Of a stretch of DNA of 64,000 nt, positions 21,817 through 30,776 are shown in pieces. The stretch spans positions 1,075,501-1,139,500 of the forward strand of contig JAPFFF010000049.1 of the NCBI GenBank assembly GCA_039105265.1, given 5' to 3'. How positions within the stretch are numbered: the first letter of the stretch is position 1; each line of letters starts with the position of its first letter. Both the position numbers and the translations under genes were made by a program. The notes under the pieces are model-generated. The model was not told the DNA's origin. It did no database searches and saw only the letters and a program-made list of their open reading frames with translations. This stretch comes from Tritrichomonas musculus. Its lineage: Eukaryota > Parabasalia > Tritrichomonadida > Tritrichomonadidae.

Positions 21817-23430
21817 ATGTTAAATCCAGAAATTGAACTAAGGACGTCAGCTGAAACATGTACCCAAATTGCTAGCTATTTTGATATTGTTGATAATTGT
21901 ATAGCCTTGTCTGATACCAACAAGCAATACACAATTAGTCCTCAAACATCTTATTCTCCATCGCCTCCAATTCATAAAGGTTCATATACAAGTGCAATTA
22001 TATCACCTAACACAAACAATACAGCAGACATATATAATGGATTTATTAGAGCTGATATGGAGGTAAAGATTAAAGAGGCTGCTGGCAGTACGATTACGGC
22101 AGTAGAAGGCGATGGATATCATTTTAATAAAGTATGGTTTGGTTTCAAGGATGCTAGAGATGCTGTTGAGAAATATGAAATAGTTGCTAATGGTATCACT
22201 ATCTATACCCAGAACTTTGGTTGTGAAGAATCGTTCTTAACTGCATGTTGTGCGAATGAAACAACAAAGAGAGCAGATGTATATTCAAAGGCTAGACATA
22301 AAGATATATGGAATGGTAAATCAGGCAGCAGAACAGGATTTATTGTTGATTGGGCAGAAAAATGGGAAGACAAAACATATAAAATTCATCTCAAAATCGA
22401 TTTAAGAAGGTTCTTACCATTATCAAATATTAAATACCTTCCAGCATTCGCAGGCAAAATTGAACTCCGATTATTCTTTTCATGTGCTGGTATGGTATGT
22501 TGTCCAATGGGTCCAGGAAAAGCGTTTGATTATGATTATAGTGTCAATTCAAAATATAAATTAAATGAAATTACTAATGAATTTATCCCAATTGGTGAAC
22601 CAATTAAAATGTATACTGATAAACCAACTGCTAAAGATGGAGTAACAGAACTTAAAGTAGAAGATAAAACATTTCAGGAAGTTGATTACTCCGTTACTGA
22701 GTGTTCATCTATTATCCCTTGCTTTGGTATAGAGGATAATATTTACTCTAGTCTAGTACAACGATATGCAGACCCAACTCATCCACTTACATTTCCAACC
22801 CAAACGATATCTATTTACACTACTACTACTCCATTAAAGAACCCTAATGACAAGACTACTTGCACAATCACTCCTCGCTTTGTTGACTCAATTTACTTAT
22901 TATTTCCTGTGAAGCATACTCATCATACATACTTTAAGAATCCTAACTTTAAGTCCTTCCAATTAAACTGTGGAGGTTATGGTAACATTCCTGCAAAGCC
23001 ATTTGGCACTACAGATGAATACCCAGAGTTCTTAGAATATTGTCAGAACGCAATGAACGTGAATGGAGGACAAAGTGGTTTTAATAAGGAAGTGGTAAAC
23101 AGTTTAACTCATTGTGATAGAGATAAGACTACTAATAAACCTAAATTTGGTTATTCGATTGGAATTTATTCAAATGACAAGAGTAGTTTCTTTATCGGAT
23201 TACCTACAGAAACTGATAATACATATCAACAAGGATTAACCTCTTTGTCACCTATTAATTTTGAAATAAATGTAACACAAGAAACTGGTGACAATACATA
23301 TGCAAAAGCTACTCAAACCCCACCTTTAATTTGTCTCTTGTTTGATTCATCTATATCTATCTTAGTTCAACCGAATGGCATGCCACCTTTAGTTCGCTTG
23401 GGCAATTATGATCTGACCTCAAGGGATTAA
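21817..23430 (+). CDS. Major capsid protein (double jelly-roll)
   Basis: A 537-aa protein, start taken at ATG 21817 (MLNPEIELRTSAETC). It matches Polinton major capsid proteins in length and in key blocks: the early YTSAIISPNT, the DVYSKARHKD region, and the diagnostic block around residues 199-222 (DLRRFLPLSNIKYLPAFAG then KIELRLFF). The C-terminal half includes ISIYTTTTPLKNP and ends with SISILVQPNGMPPLVRLGNYDLTSRD. This family forms the hexons of icosahedral particles. A relative in element B (41180-42544) shares the block as LFPNGIIGDLSIRF. The upstream gene ends just before this one. Confidence 0.82.
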   Translation: MLNPEIELRTSAETCTQIASYFDIVDNCIALSDTNKQYTISPQTSYSPSPPIHKGSYTSAIISPNTNNTADIYNGFIRADMEVKIKEAAGSTITAVEGDGYHFNKVWFGFKDARDAVEKYEIVANGITIYTQNFGCEESFLTACCANETTKRADVYSKARHKDIWNGKSGSRTGFIVDWAEKWEDKTYKIHLKIDLRRFLPLSNIKYLPAFAGKIELRLFFSCAGMVCCPMGPGKAFDYDYSVNSKYKLNEITNEFIPIGEPIKMYTDKPTAKDGVTELKVEDKTFQEVDYSVTECSSIIPCFGIEDNIYSSLVQRYADPTHPLTFPTQTISIYTTTTPLKNPNDKTTCTITPRFVDSIYLLFPVKHTHHTYFKNPNFKSFQLNCGGYGNIPAKPFGTTDEYPEFLEYCQNAMNVNGGQSGFNKEVVNSLTHCDRDKTTNKPKFGYSIGIYSNDKSSFFIGLPTETDNTYQQGLTSLSPINFEINVTQETGDNTYAKATQTPPLICLLFDSSISILVQPNGMPPLVRLGNYDLTSRD

Positions 23431-23608
23431 GTAACAAAAATAATTGCGTCTTTCTATTTTAATTATATTTTTTTATTATCACTATACATAAATACAAAAT
23501 GACAGAAGAACAAGTTATAGATTTTGTTACGCTCAAAGATTTTGAAAATGAATATGAAATACTGAATCAGTATCCCTACACCATTCGTAGAAAGATAATC
23601 ATTATGTC
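23431..23608. promoter_or_regulatory. T-rich spacer downstream of the capsid gene
   Basis: A short spacer with the run TATTTTTTTATTATC (about 23467-23481) of the kind seen just upstream of start codons in this element, here placed before ATG 23500. No independent gene is called in it. Confidence 0.35.
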
Positions 23609-24100
23609 GTGAAGGAAAGTATTAACAAAAGTAATGGATATGTTCAGGTAAATTTAAGTGGAAAGCCATATCAAAAGCATAGGATTATAGCCAAACAGTT
23701 CATACCAAACCCAAATGACTTGCCTTTCATTGATCATATTTCACGTGACAGAACAGATTATCATTTATCGAACTTACGTTGGGTGTCAGCAAGTGAAAAT
23801 AACAGAAATGCTTCAGGAAGACACGGTGTTTCATATGAATTTATAGACAATATACCAGACGAAGCAATTGTTATTACTCACTATGATTTAAGGAATGAAA
23901 GAAGATATTTTGCTGAAAATAAGTATTATTACTATTATGATGAAGATATATTCTATGAACGAATAACTGATGATGTTTATAGAGTTATGCACATTAATAC
24001 AGCTAAAAGTGGTAGAAAATTCATTGCGACAAGAGATATAAATAATAAGCAAACAACATTCTACATCCATACTTTCAAACAACAATACGGATTAGACTAA
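23609..24100 (+). CDS. HNH endonuclease (homing type)
   Basis: A 163-aa protein with a clear HNH signature: HRIIAKQFIPNP (about residues 22-33), PFIDHISRDRTDYHLSNLRW (39-58) and SENNRNASG, as in free-standing phage and giant-virus HNH homing endonucleases. The C-terminal half (DLRNERRYFAENKYYYYYDE, KSGRKFIATRD) may contact DNA. The frame opens with GTG, so the start is uncertain. It lies between the capsid gene and a family shared with element B. It is a probable selfish passenger that cleaves alleles lacking it. Confidence 0.75.
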   Translation: MKESINKSNGYVQVNLSGKPYQKHRIIAKQFIPNPNDLPFIDHISRDRTDYHLSNLRWVSASENNRNASGRHGVSYEFIDNIPDEAIVITHYDLRNERRYFAENKYYYYYDEDIFYERITDDVYRVMHINTAKSGRKFIATRDINNKQTTFYIHTFKQQYGLD

Positions 24101-24137
24101 AAAAATTTTATTTATATTTTTTTTATTTCCATACAAA

Positions 24138-24587
24138 ATGGAGCAACAATTCAAGGTATATGATTACATCAATAATGTTATTTCCCTCGCTGATAACCCA
24201 GAAGATTTTAAGGAAAGTAATTTCGCTATCCTTTGTGATCGATATCCAATTCAACTTTCAAAAAATAAATATTTAGCAAAAGTCATCTACATATCAATTA
24301 AGGCGGACAAGAATGTATGGAGGATATATCCGGACAAAATTAAGGAATATGATATAGAACACATAGTATTAAATACTAACTCAAGAAGGAAAATTAATTA
24401 TAAAATGAATGAGTTTTTTGTTAATGGTTCAAATAAGGAACAAAATTATGAGGAATACAGTTATTACAATTATTCAATAGAATTAGCATCTAAAAAGACT
24501 AAAACAATGATAGAGGAATTACGTAAGAAATATGAATTAAATACACCTGAACTATTTATAGGTGAACATCAAGAGCTAGTTCTGTAA
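24138..24587 (+). CDS. Conserved Polinton protein family 1 (A copy)
   Basis: A 149-aa protein starting MEQQFKVYDYINNVI. It is clearly homologous to the element B protein at 59119-59577: both contain VYDYIN near the start, then a conserved AILCDRYPI / SILCDRYPI block, the KVIYIS / KVLYIS strand, R-R-x-I then EFFV-x-G-S, YKYYNYSI / YSYYNYSI and a C-terminal NTPELFIGEHQ / NTPQLFVGVQQ. The preservation of length and motifs between two divergent elements implies a core role. I recognise no known family. T-rich promoter-like sequence lies directly upstream. Confidence 0.8.
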   Translation: MEQQFKVYDYINNVISLADNPEDFKESNFAILCDRYPIQLSKNKYLAKVIYISIKADKNVWRIYPDKIKEYDIEHIVLNTNSRRKINYKMNEFFVNGSNKEQNYEEYSYYNYSIELASKKTKTMIEELRKKYELNTPELFIGEHQELVL

Positions 24588-24625
24588 GTCGGAATCTCGA
24601 CTGACCAATTTTTTTTGAAAAAGAA

Positions 24626-25054
24626 ATGAATAAGTACGGAAAACCCAATTCAACAACAGTTGGAGCAGAGGGGACAATGTTTAATGAAGGAACTAAGACT
24701 GAGAAGACAATAGAGTTTAATCACTTTGGCATATTTTCTAATGACAATACTTACGCAGTTACGTTTAACCCAAGAATTAATAGACCACCAACAAAGTATA
24801 TGGAAAACAAACCAGTCAAACCACCAAAGAGTAATCAACATAAAACAAAACCATTACACGAACCACCTGTTAGTATTACAGATGGAGGGTATTATTTAAA
24901 GAAAGATAAAGCACCCAAAGCTCCTATTCTTCCTCCATACTTAAAGAAACCAGAGAAATTAGGAGAAATACAAGGTAGAGCGGATGAAAGAAATAAAGGA
25001 AGGATTGGATACTTTAAACCAATTAATGTTAAGCAAGCTAATATTCATTACTGA
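24626..25054 (+). CDS. Pro/Lys-rich hypothetical protein
   Basis: A 142-aa hydrophilic protein (MNKYGKPNSTTVGAEG) with scattered Pro and Lys (RPPTKYMENKPVKPPKSNQ, KAPKAPILPPYLKKPEKLG) and little predicted order. No family recognised. It is in the plus-strand series of small genes between the HNH gene and the 25083 gene, spaced by about 30-40 bp. Element B has a Pro-rich basic protein at 44099 that may play the same part, but I see no alignable motif. Confidence 0.6.
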   Translation: MNKYGKPNSTTVGAEGTMFNEGTKTEKTIEFNHFGIFSNDNTYAVTFNPRINRPPTKYMENKPVKPPKSNQHKTKPLHEPPVSITDGGYYLKKDKAPKAPILPPYLKKPEKLGEIQGRADERNKGRIGYFKPINVKQANIHY

Positions 25055-25082
25055 TTGATTATCAACTTTTTTTCGAAAGGAA

Positions 25083-25610
25083 ATGATAAAGAAGAGAACT
25101 CAAGCGAATGGTGTGCAGGCGAACGTTTCATTAGAACCTCAAGCAGCAGCACAGTCAACAAGCAATATAAATAATAATATTATTATAAACAAAAGGGATG
25201 ATGGAAAAGAAGAAATTGTTATCACTCGTAATGTTGAATTAGAAGAGAATCAAGAAGAAGAAACAAAGGATGTTAAGTACGTGATACTTGAAACGTATGC
25301 AAAAATATTGTTAGACCAGGACAAAGCATTATTATCCAACTTAATATCAAAGAATTGTATAATTGTCCCTGTTACTGCCTTATCTAATATAATTAAAACA
25401 ATTATTAAGGCGGAGGTGGTAGAAATAAGTCTTGATGAGGATGTAGGTTGTTGTGCAGGGAAAGCTAATCCAATACGTAAGATAGATTCCATTAAGATAG
25501 TAAATGATAATGGAGAAGTATGTACTGATTTCAAACAAGTATATAACAAAGAATATAATGAACTAGTTAACAAATATCATCTGTGTCTTAAGTATGCAGT
25601 TAATATGTAA
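25083..25610 (+). CDS. Conserved Polinton protein family 2 (A copy)
   Basis: A 175-aa protein with a Gln/Asn-rich and acidic N-terminus (ELEENQEEETKD) and a folded C-terminal half. The C-terminal half matches the element B protein at 57474-58049: AEVVEISLDEDVGCCAG against ADKVELIVNDDCACNGC, then IRKIDSIKIV / YLLIDRILVY, and an ending YNELVNKYHLCLK / YTELIRHNISLK. A shared pair of neighbouring cysteines (GCC / CACNGC) might bind metal. The family is unknown to me. Confidence 0.75.
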   Translation: MIKKRTQANGVQANVSLEPQAAAQSTSNINNNIIINKRDDGKEEIVITRNVELEENQEEETKDVKYVILETYAKILLDQDKALLSNLISKNCIIVPVTALSNIIKTIIKAEVVEISLDEDVGCCAGKANPIRKIDSIKIVNDNGEVCTDFKQVYNKEYNELVNKYHLCLKYAVNM

Positions 25611-25639
25611 TTATTATTTGTTTTTTTATTTTTATCAAA

Positions 25640-25921
25640 ATGACGAGTAAAATAGACCTAAACCAATTCAAGAAAACAGAAGTAATAAAGAAATTGTCCA
25701 AATCGAAGTCAAGTGAGAATCTGACGTCAATGGATACTCCGAAAAGAGGCAGGAAGAGTAAATATAATACCCCTGAAGAAAGACTTGAAGCCAGACGACA
25801 ACAACAAAAAGAATATAGACAAAGAAAGAAGCAAGAGTTAGAGGAATTGAAGAAAATTGCTCAATTCGCTGCGAGCACTCGCGAAGCTCAAATGGTTACT
25901 GCTGAGAAGAAAGAAGCATGA
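25640..25921 (+). CDS. Small basic protein with AT-hook-like and coiled-coil region
   Basis: A 93-aa protein with KRGRKSKYNTPEERLEARRQ, a basic helical segment (QQQKEYRQRKKQELEELKK) and an Ala-rich tail. The layout of AT-hook-like patch plus basic helix recalls short bZIP-like or DNA-binding proteins found in large DNA viruses. DNA binding is an inference. It is the last gene of the plus-strand run and ends only a few bases before the inverted-repeat cassette. Confidence 0.65.
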   Translation: MTSKIDLNQFKKTEVIKKLSKSKSSENLTSMDTPKRGRKSKYNTPEERLEARRQQQKEYRQRKKQELEELKKIAQFAASTREAQMVTAEKKEA

Positions 25922-25952
25922 AAACAAAAAATCTTCATCTTATTTTTGGTTT

Positions 25953-26096
25953 GGGTGAACAGGTGAACTGTCACCACATTTTTGTCACCTTCAGAGTCAT
26001 CTGATAAACAAAAATATAAGATGATTTTTTAGTATTTTTGATCATTAGGTGAAGAGGTGAATTGTCACCACATTTTTGTCACCTTCACACTCTATT
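25953..26096. promoter_or_regulatory. Two GGTGA/TCACC dyad arrays (left side)
   Basis: Two near-identical arrays at 25953-25994 and 26047-26096: (A)GGTGAA-x2-AGGTGAAYTGTCACCACA then TTTTTGTCACCTTC. Each can form a hairpin. They lie between the plus gene ending 25921 and the minus gene ending 26085, so one possible job is a shared terminator for convergent transcripts; the third copy lies upstream of the minus gene, which argues for a binding site instead. Confidence 0.55.
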
Positions 26097-27128
26097 CACA
26101 TATTGTGTCCTATGAACGTTTGTTATCTTCCATTTGCCTGTCTGTTCGAGTCTATCTGTTAATTCAGCAAAGGTTAATTTTTGTCCAAACTCTTTGGCAT
26201 ATCTCTGCTGAACATCCTTTAACAATAATCTATCAATGCTTGGATAATTGTTCTGCATAAACTTGGCTAAATCGTAATCAGACTCATCAAACTGCCTATC
26301 GATTTCTTCCTGTTCAGCTCTCATACGTTGAACTTCACGCAAAGTATATTCATATAATCTCTGTTTGGCCTCACACTTGCTGCAACGTTTATTGGAACTT
26401 GAATTGATATTAAATATTTTAGTATTAATCCTCGTAATACAGCATCTAAGCTTCAATAAGGTATTGTAATCAATATGAAATTCATTAACCTTACTTCTTA
26501 AGCTCTCATGATTATTATTGTTTTCCATATCATACCAGTAATAACAGAATACATCATATATACAGTTAGCGTATCTTTCAATAAACTCTTTATATTTCTC
26601 AAAGTCTTCACTCTCCAAAAGTTCACTTGTACTCATCACTACTTTATCGCACTTCTCATTCATAGCATTGTGGTCACAATAATAACCAACAAACTGTACA
26701 TTCATTTTACGTAGAAACTTCTTAAGTTCTGCACTATCTGTCTTTAATACTTCTATTTCATTAAATATTGGTTCAAATGGTTTTGTCTGTGATATTGGCA
26801 TTATCTTTGGAAGACTTGAAATCATAGTGAAAACGTCTTTGATATATTTATTGTTGTGCTCAAACTTAACATCATAGGCATCAGGATTATAGTTATTGGT
26901 TAGCAAATCCCTCATAATCATTCTCTTTGTGTTTAATTCCTTCTCACAACTAACTTCCACAAGAGGCTTAATAGGGTTTCCATGAATATCATAATACTTA
27001 TCAACTTTCCCATTTACATCAGATATTGGTTTAGGTATTAGGTCAACAAGATATTCATTAACATTGAAGTCTCTCGCGTTCTCCGAGTGTCGAACGAGGC
27101 AATCTTGTGTATTTGTTTGCGCTATCAT
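26085..27128 (-). CDS. Unrecognised 347-aa protein in the inverted-repeat cassette
   Basis: Start chosen at ATG 27128 (MIAQTNTQDCLVRHSEN); the frame also runs upstream into the repeat but from a TTG. Features: an N-terminal part with DYHGNP-like turns (YDIHGNPIKPLVEV), a helical middle, a Cys-pair motif KRCSKCEAKQ near residue 250, a charged helix (EVQRMRAEQEEIDRQFDESD) and a C-terminal block LTFAELTDRLEQTGKWKITN that looks like a winged-helix-type DNA-binding end. I recognise no family and see no counterpart in element B. Its placement between inverted repeats suggests it may be a later arrival. Confidence 0.65.
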   Translation of the reverse strand: MIAQTNTQDCLVRHSENARDFNVNEYLVDLIPKPISDVNGKVDKYYDIHGNPIKPLVEVSCEKELNTKRMIMRDLLTNNYNPDAYDVKFEHNNKYIKDVFTMISSLPKIMPISQTKPFEPIFNEIEVLKTDSAELKKFLRKMNVQFVGYYCDHNAMNEKCDKVVMSTSELLESEDFEKYKEFIERYANCIYDVFCYYWYDMENNNNHESLRSKVNEFHIDYNTLLKLRCCITRINTKIFNINSSSNKRCSKCEAKQRLYEYTLREVQRMRAEQEEIDRQFDESDYDLAKFMQNNYPSIDRLLLKDVQQRYAKEFGQKLTFAELTDRLEQTGKWKITNVHRTQYVNRV

Positions 27129-27172
27129 TAGGTTTATGTAAATGGAAGATAAAAAATTAACTAAAAAAATAA

Positions 27173-27247
27173 AGGTGACAAAAAATAGGTGACAATTCAC
27201 CTCTTCACCTTTTGATCATGAAAACCAAAAATAAGATGAAGATTTTT
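27173..27247. promoter_or_regulatory. GGTGA/TCACC dyad array and inverted end (right side)
   Basis: Inverted copy of the left array (GGTGACAATTCACC inside) plus the 25-bp end. It lies about 45-120 bp upstream of the cassette gene's start and 34 bp beyond the stop codon of the DNA polymerase gene, so it may act as promoter/operator for the cassette gene. Confidence 0.5.
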
Positions 27248-27280
27248 AGAATTTGATTCTTCGTTCAAACACAGGAAGAT

Positions 27281-30200
27281 TTACTTGTTGATAAGAACTA
27301 CTTTTCTAAAACAGTTAGCACCATCAAGGAGGTTAAATGTAATTTCCTCTCCATCATAAAGTTTCTCATATAGTTGCTCAATTGTTATACCCATTCTTTT
27401 TGCTTTGTTCAGGATAACTTGTTTTGGTATTCCTTTTAATCTAATGTGATAGCCTTCATTACCTTTTTCATCAACTAGGATATCTAAGTAACTTTTCTTT
27501 CCTAATGCTATTAATTTCCTTGAATGAACACTACCGACAGCACCATTAAACGAATCAAAGTCACAATGAAACTGTGTCATCTTCTTACCAATCAACTCCT
27601 TCCCATATTTTTTCTTGAACACCTCAGCTATCCTTGGTACATCTATTTCTCTAACGTGTACGCTATCTGTATCTGTATAGTAGATGTCTATTCCATTTTG
27701 CTCAGCTGTACTCATTACCCTATTCATTAAATGTTTGCTCCATGACAAGACACTAGCACCAAAATGAGGTAAATTAAAATGACTGTTTATTGGTTTAACC
27801 TTCTTAACATATACATTATCAATTGACTTGTTCTCTATCACCTCTGTTATGTAATTATAGTTCTTCCATATATATTTAATGGCTTTATCTTTTGGTATGC
27901 ATTTAGTTTCAGTTGTTGTTGCCTTTAGGATAGATTTTCCGTAAATAGAATTAAGAAGTAGTTTAATGGTTTGTTGCAATGGATTGTTAGCATCTTGGTA
28001 TCTCCTTCTTAGATTGAACAATTTCTCTATAAATACATTAATCTTGTTGTTGAATCCTTTGTCAAAGTAATATCCTCTAATAAACTCATAATCGAAATCA
28101 TAAAACTCCATCAAGTCCATAAAAGCTCTCTTGTCTATGTAATAATTGTTGATGGGGTTGTTGTTAAATATTTTTGACCCTTGATCATTCCTACTAAATA
28201 TTTGACCAAATTTATATGGTTTGTCAGCCTTGCACTTGATCTTCTTGATATTGATTTCAATGAAGAACTGATCAAAATCTAATAATTCTTTCGTAAACAT
28301 ATCCGATGGGCCCGCACGATTAGTACCTGAGGCCTCCAGGCGAATTACTTCTGGCACTCCTTTAGGTACACCAGACATAATACTCATTGCACTAGGATAT
28401 AAACTGACTGCATCAAAATCTTGTATCCTTTCCTCTATATATTGCTTTTCATTATTAGCTGTCATTGTTCTACCTCCACTAACGCATCTCTGAATGAAGT
28501 TTTGTGGTTTACCACTAAGTTGATAACACCCATCAAAGCAACCAAATTTATATGCATAATAGTAGCCAATAGAGCTAATGGATATAAAGTTATGGACATC
28601 AAGCATCTTTGTCTTCGTCTGCTTAAATACTTCTACCAGATCTCTATTAAATTTCTCTACTCCCTTCATCAATACTATGCAATCCAGTTTGCAATAATAG
28701 ATAGCATACTTCATAATATCAATAGCTCCTCCAACATATGCACCACAAGCTTTTGCATTATCTATTAATTGCTTCCAGTCTTGTTTTATCTGTGTCAATG
28801 GTTTCTTGTCTTGGTTCTCTAAGTAATACTGTAGTTGAAATTCAAGCGCAGAGACAGTTTTCCTATTTATGTTCCTTTCAGTATATATTTTATATGCCAT
28901 TACCTCTTTATGAACTGGTAACTGAAACATCTTACCAAATGAAGCTAATGCAGCAGGGATGATAGAGTAGCTATTGCGGAAAGTTAATCTCTTGTTAGGT
29001 TTATACTTTGTCATGACTATTTGCAGAATCGTTCCACTTCTCTCTGTTATTTGTACATCCCATCCAGGAGTATTTATAAAGAAACAAGCATCATATTTAA
29101 GGTTATGGAAGTAAATGAGAGAATTGTTCTCCAATGACTTTAGTAATCTGTCAGCAATATTCTCCCCATCAAATATCATTTTATGAATTAACTCTTTGGT
29201 CCTGTACACAGTAATATTTAGATAAGGCATATGGGGTGATACAGTGGTATTAGTTTCAAAATCAGAATAATAAATCCTACTCCACTCTCTCTCCTTTTTC
29301 GTCTCTGATGAATCTATTAGTTTACAGCACAATTCAGGATCATATTCAAGGTCCGTATAATCCGCTAAGTGAGAGTTGTATTCATTCGTTGCTAAGATAT
29401 TCATTTCACAGTTCTTTATCTCCCTGAACTTTCCTTCTTTAAATAGCTTGCGAAATATTGCCATAGGTTTAACACCATTTAGGGGTTTATATATCATGTA
29501 ATGGTTCTTGTACAGTAATAAGTCAACAATTCGGTCAAACTCTTTGGCCCATGGTCTCTTTCTTGTATCTATTTTTATTTGTAGTTGGCTTCTTTCATCA
29601 TATTTCTCATCAATCCTTCTTACAACAAAATGGCATTTAAACTGCTTGGCTATATCGTATATCAAGTTATTGGGGATTAACCTAGTCTTGACCATAAAGC
29701 GTAAATAATTAATTTCCTCATCAGTGAATACTCCAGACTGAATGCAAGCATATACCAAACAATTGTCTTTATAGTTCTTCTTATCAACTGTCTTGAATAT
29801 TTGGTACTGTGATAAGTCTAAATCAGAAAGATTAATATAAGGGAAGAATCCACCTTCTGGATTATCGCGATAATCTTCGTCGACTTCAACTTCTTCTTCA
29901 TACAACTTACCTTTATTATCTTCTTTATTAATAGTGAATGATGTTTGCTTGCCTCTCTTTCTATTTTTAATGAAGAGCAACTGGTATTTTGCAGGGATGA
30001 ATACATTGCCAACCCAAGGATTATTGTCTGAACAGTCATCATTCAAGTCTATTGTCCCTGATATATGTCCTATTGTTGAATCTAATCTTCGTGCCTTGGA
30101 AAGTGTAAACCATTTGTATTCCTCACCACCTAATGATTCGCTTTTTACTACTATATTCTTCTTATTCTCTTTGTGTAATTGTCTTAATGTTTCAGTGAAA

Positions 30201-30397
30201 GCAAGTCTCTTATCTTCATCATCACCTATATCTATGTCAAATGATATTTCTTTCTTAGCCTTGGTCATGAATTCTTTCAAATATTTCTTGAACTTTCGTT
30301 TGTCTCTTACGTCTTTCACCCTTTGCTTATACTCTTTTCTTGCTTCCGTTCTTGCAGTCGAATAGAGGTCAACTGATATATCAAAGAGGTATGTCAT
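27281..30397 (-). CDS. Family-B DNA polymerase, protein-primed type
   Basis: A 1038-aa polymerase that would replicate the element. The exonuclease domain shows YYSDFETNT (about residue 378) and YFHNLKYDACFF (about 430). The polymerase domain shows motif A DFDAVSLYPSAMS (about 660), motif B LLNSIYGKS (about 814) and motif C YYTDTDSVHV (about 905), ending with a Lys-rich thumb (KGIPKQVILNKAKRMG). The first 330 residues are charged and may contain a terminal-protein-like part, which is not recognisable by motif. Start at ATG 30397, clear of the divergent GIY-YIG gene by 55 bp. It is shorter than the element B enzyme, having neither the OTU-like region nor the HNH module. Confidence 0.93.
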   Translation of the reverse strand: MTYLFDISVDLYSTARTEARKEYKQRVKDVRDKRKFKKYLKEFMTKAKKEISFDIDIGDDEDKRLAFTETLRQLHKENKKNIVVKSESLGGEEYKWFTLSKARRLDSTIGHISGTIDLNDDCSDNNPWVGNVFIPAKYQLLFIKNRKRGKQTSFTINKEDNKGKLYEEEVEVDEDYRDNPEGGFFPYINLSDLDLSQYQIFKTVDKKNYKDNCLVYACIQSGVFTDEEINYLRFMVKTRLIPNNLIYDIAKQFKCHFVVRRIDEKYDERSQLQIKIDTRKRPWAKEFDRIVDLLLYKNHYMIYKPLNGVKPMAIFRKLFKEGKFREIKNCEMNILATNEYNSHLADYTDLEYDPELCCKLIDSSETKKEREWSRIYYSDFETNTTVSPHMPYLNITVYRTKELIHKMIFDGENIADRLLKSLENNSLIYFHNLKYDACFFINTPGWDVQITERSGTILQIVMTKYKPNKRLTFRNSYSIIPAALASFGKMFQLPVHKEVMAYKIYTERNINRKTVSALEFQLQYYLENQDKKPLTQIKQDWKQLIDNAKACGAYVGGAIDIMKYAIYYCKLDCIVLMKGVEKFNRDLVEVFKQTKTKMLDVHNFISISSIGYYYAYKFGCFDGCYQLSGKPQNFIQRCVSGGRTMTANNEKQYIEERIQDFDAVSLYPSAMSIMSGVPKGVPEVIRLEASGTNRAGPSDMFTKELLDFDQFFIEINIKKIKCKADKPYKFGQIFSRNDQGSKIFNNNPINNYYIDKRAFMDLMEFYDFDYEFIRGYYFDKGFNNKINVFIEKLFNLRRRYQDANNPLQQTIKLLLNSIYGKSILKATTTETKCIPKDKAIKYIWKNYNYITEVIENKSIDNVYVKKVKPINSHFNLPHFGASVLSWSKHLMNRVMSTAEQNGIDIYYTDTDSVHVREIDVPRIAEVFKKKYGKELIGKKMTQFHCDFDSFNGAVGSVHSRKLIALGKKSYLDILVDEKGNEGYHIRLKGIPKQVILNKAKRMGITIEQLYEKLYDGEEITFNLLDGANCFRKVVLINK

Positions 30398-30452
30398 TTA
30401 AGTGTAAATAAGAAATAAAAAAATATCACGCTAAATATTTATTAACCCTAAA

Positions 30453-30776
30453 ATGGTAGAATACATATATTTGATTCGTGAAAGGGAATTTTCTTATTCT
30501 AATCAACCTGTATACAAAATTGGTAGAACAAATAAGATTGCAACAAGAATGGGACAATATCCAAAAGACAGCGAAGTATATATAATTGAAGCAGTAAGTG
30601 ATTCAGTAAAAGTGGAAAAAGAATTAATAACAATATTTGAAGAAAATTATAAGAGAGCAACAACAAGAGATGGAACAGCATTTATAGGTAATGAGTACTT
30701 TGTTGGGAATGTGAATGAAATGATATATATTATTAGGACTTATATCCAATATCATTGTCCCAGAGCTATCATTTAG
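30453..30776 (+). CDS. GIY-YIG-type nuclease (T5orf172/MUG113 domain)
   Basis: A 107-aa protein with the fold signature YIYLIRERE (residues 4-12), VYKIGRTNKIATRMGQYPKD (20-39) and the KVEKELITIFEEN helix (about 52-64), as in T5orf172/MUG113 members of the GIY-YIG superfamily common in giant viruses and phages. It is likely a DNA-cleaving passenger or repair nuclease. Its 3' end overlaps the end of the convergent penton-like gene by 8 bp, and its start is divergent from the polymerase. Confidence 0.78.
   Translation: MVEYIYLIREREFSYSNQPVYKIGRTNKIATRMGQYPKDSEVYIIEAVSDSVKVEKELITIFEENYKRATTRDGTAFIGNEYFVGNVNEMIYIIRTYIQYHCPRAII

Larger units (their letters stand above)
25927..27247. repeat. Single-gene cassette with perfect 25-bp inverted ends
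   Basis: The 25 bases at 25927-25951 (AAAAATCTTCATC... ending TTTTTGGTT) are exactly reverse-complemented at 27223-27247. Just inside each end are GGTGAA/TTCACC arrays: 25953-25994, 26047-26090 and (inverted) 27173-27210, each able to pair AGGTGA-x2-AGGTGA with TCACC-x10-TCACCT. The enclosed 1.3 kb holds one minus-strand gene. The ends look like those of a small insertion or of a mirrored regulatory block. No target duplication was seen. Confidence 0.7.

Noticed and set aside
29934-30365. A 143-codon plus-strand frame opposite the DNA polymerase
   Set aside because: Antisense shadow of a well-supported polymerase gene; Ser/Leu/Phe-rich as expected from reverse reading.
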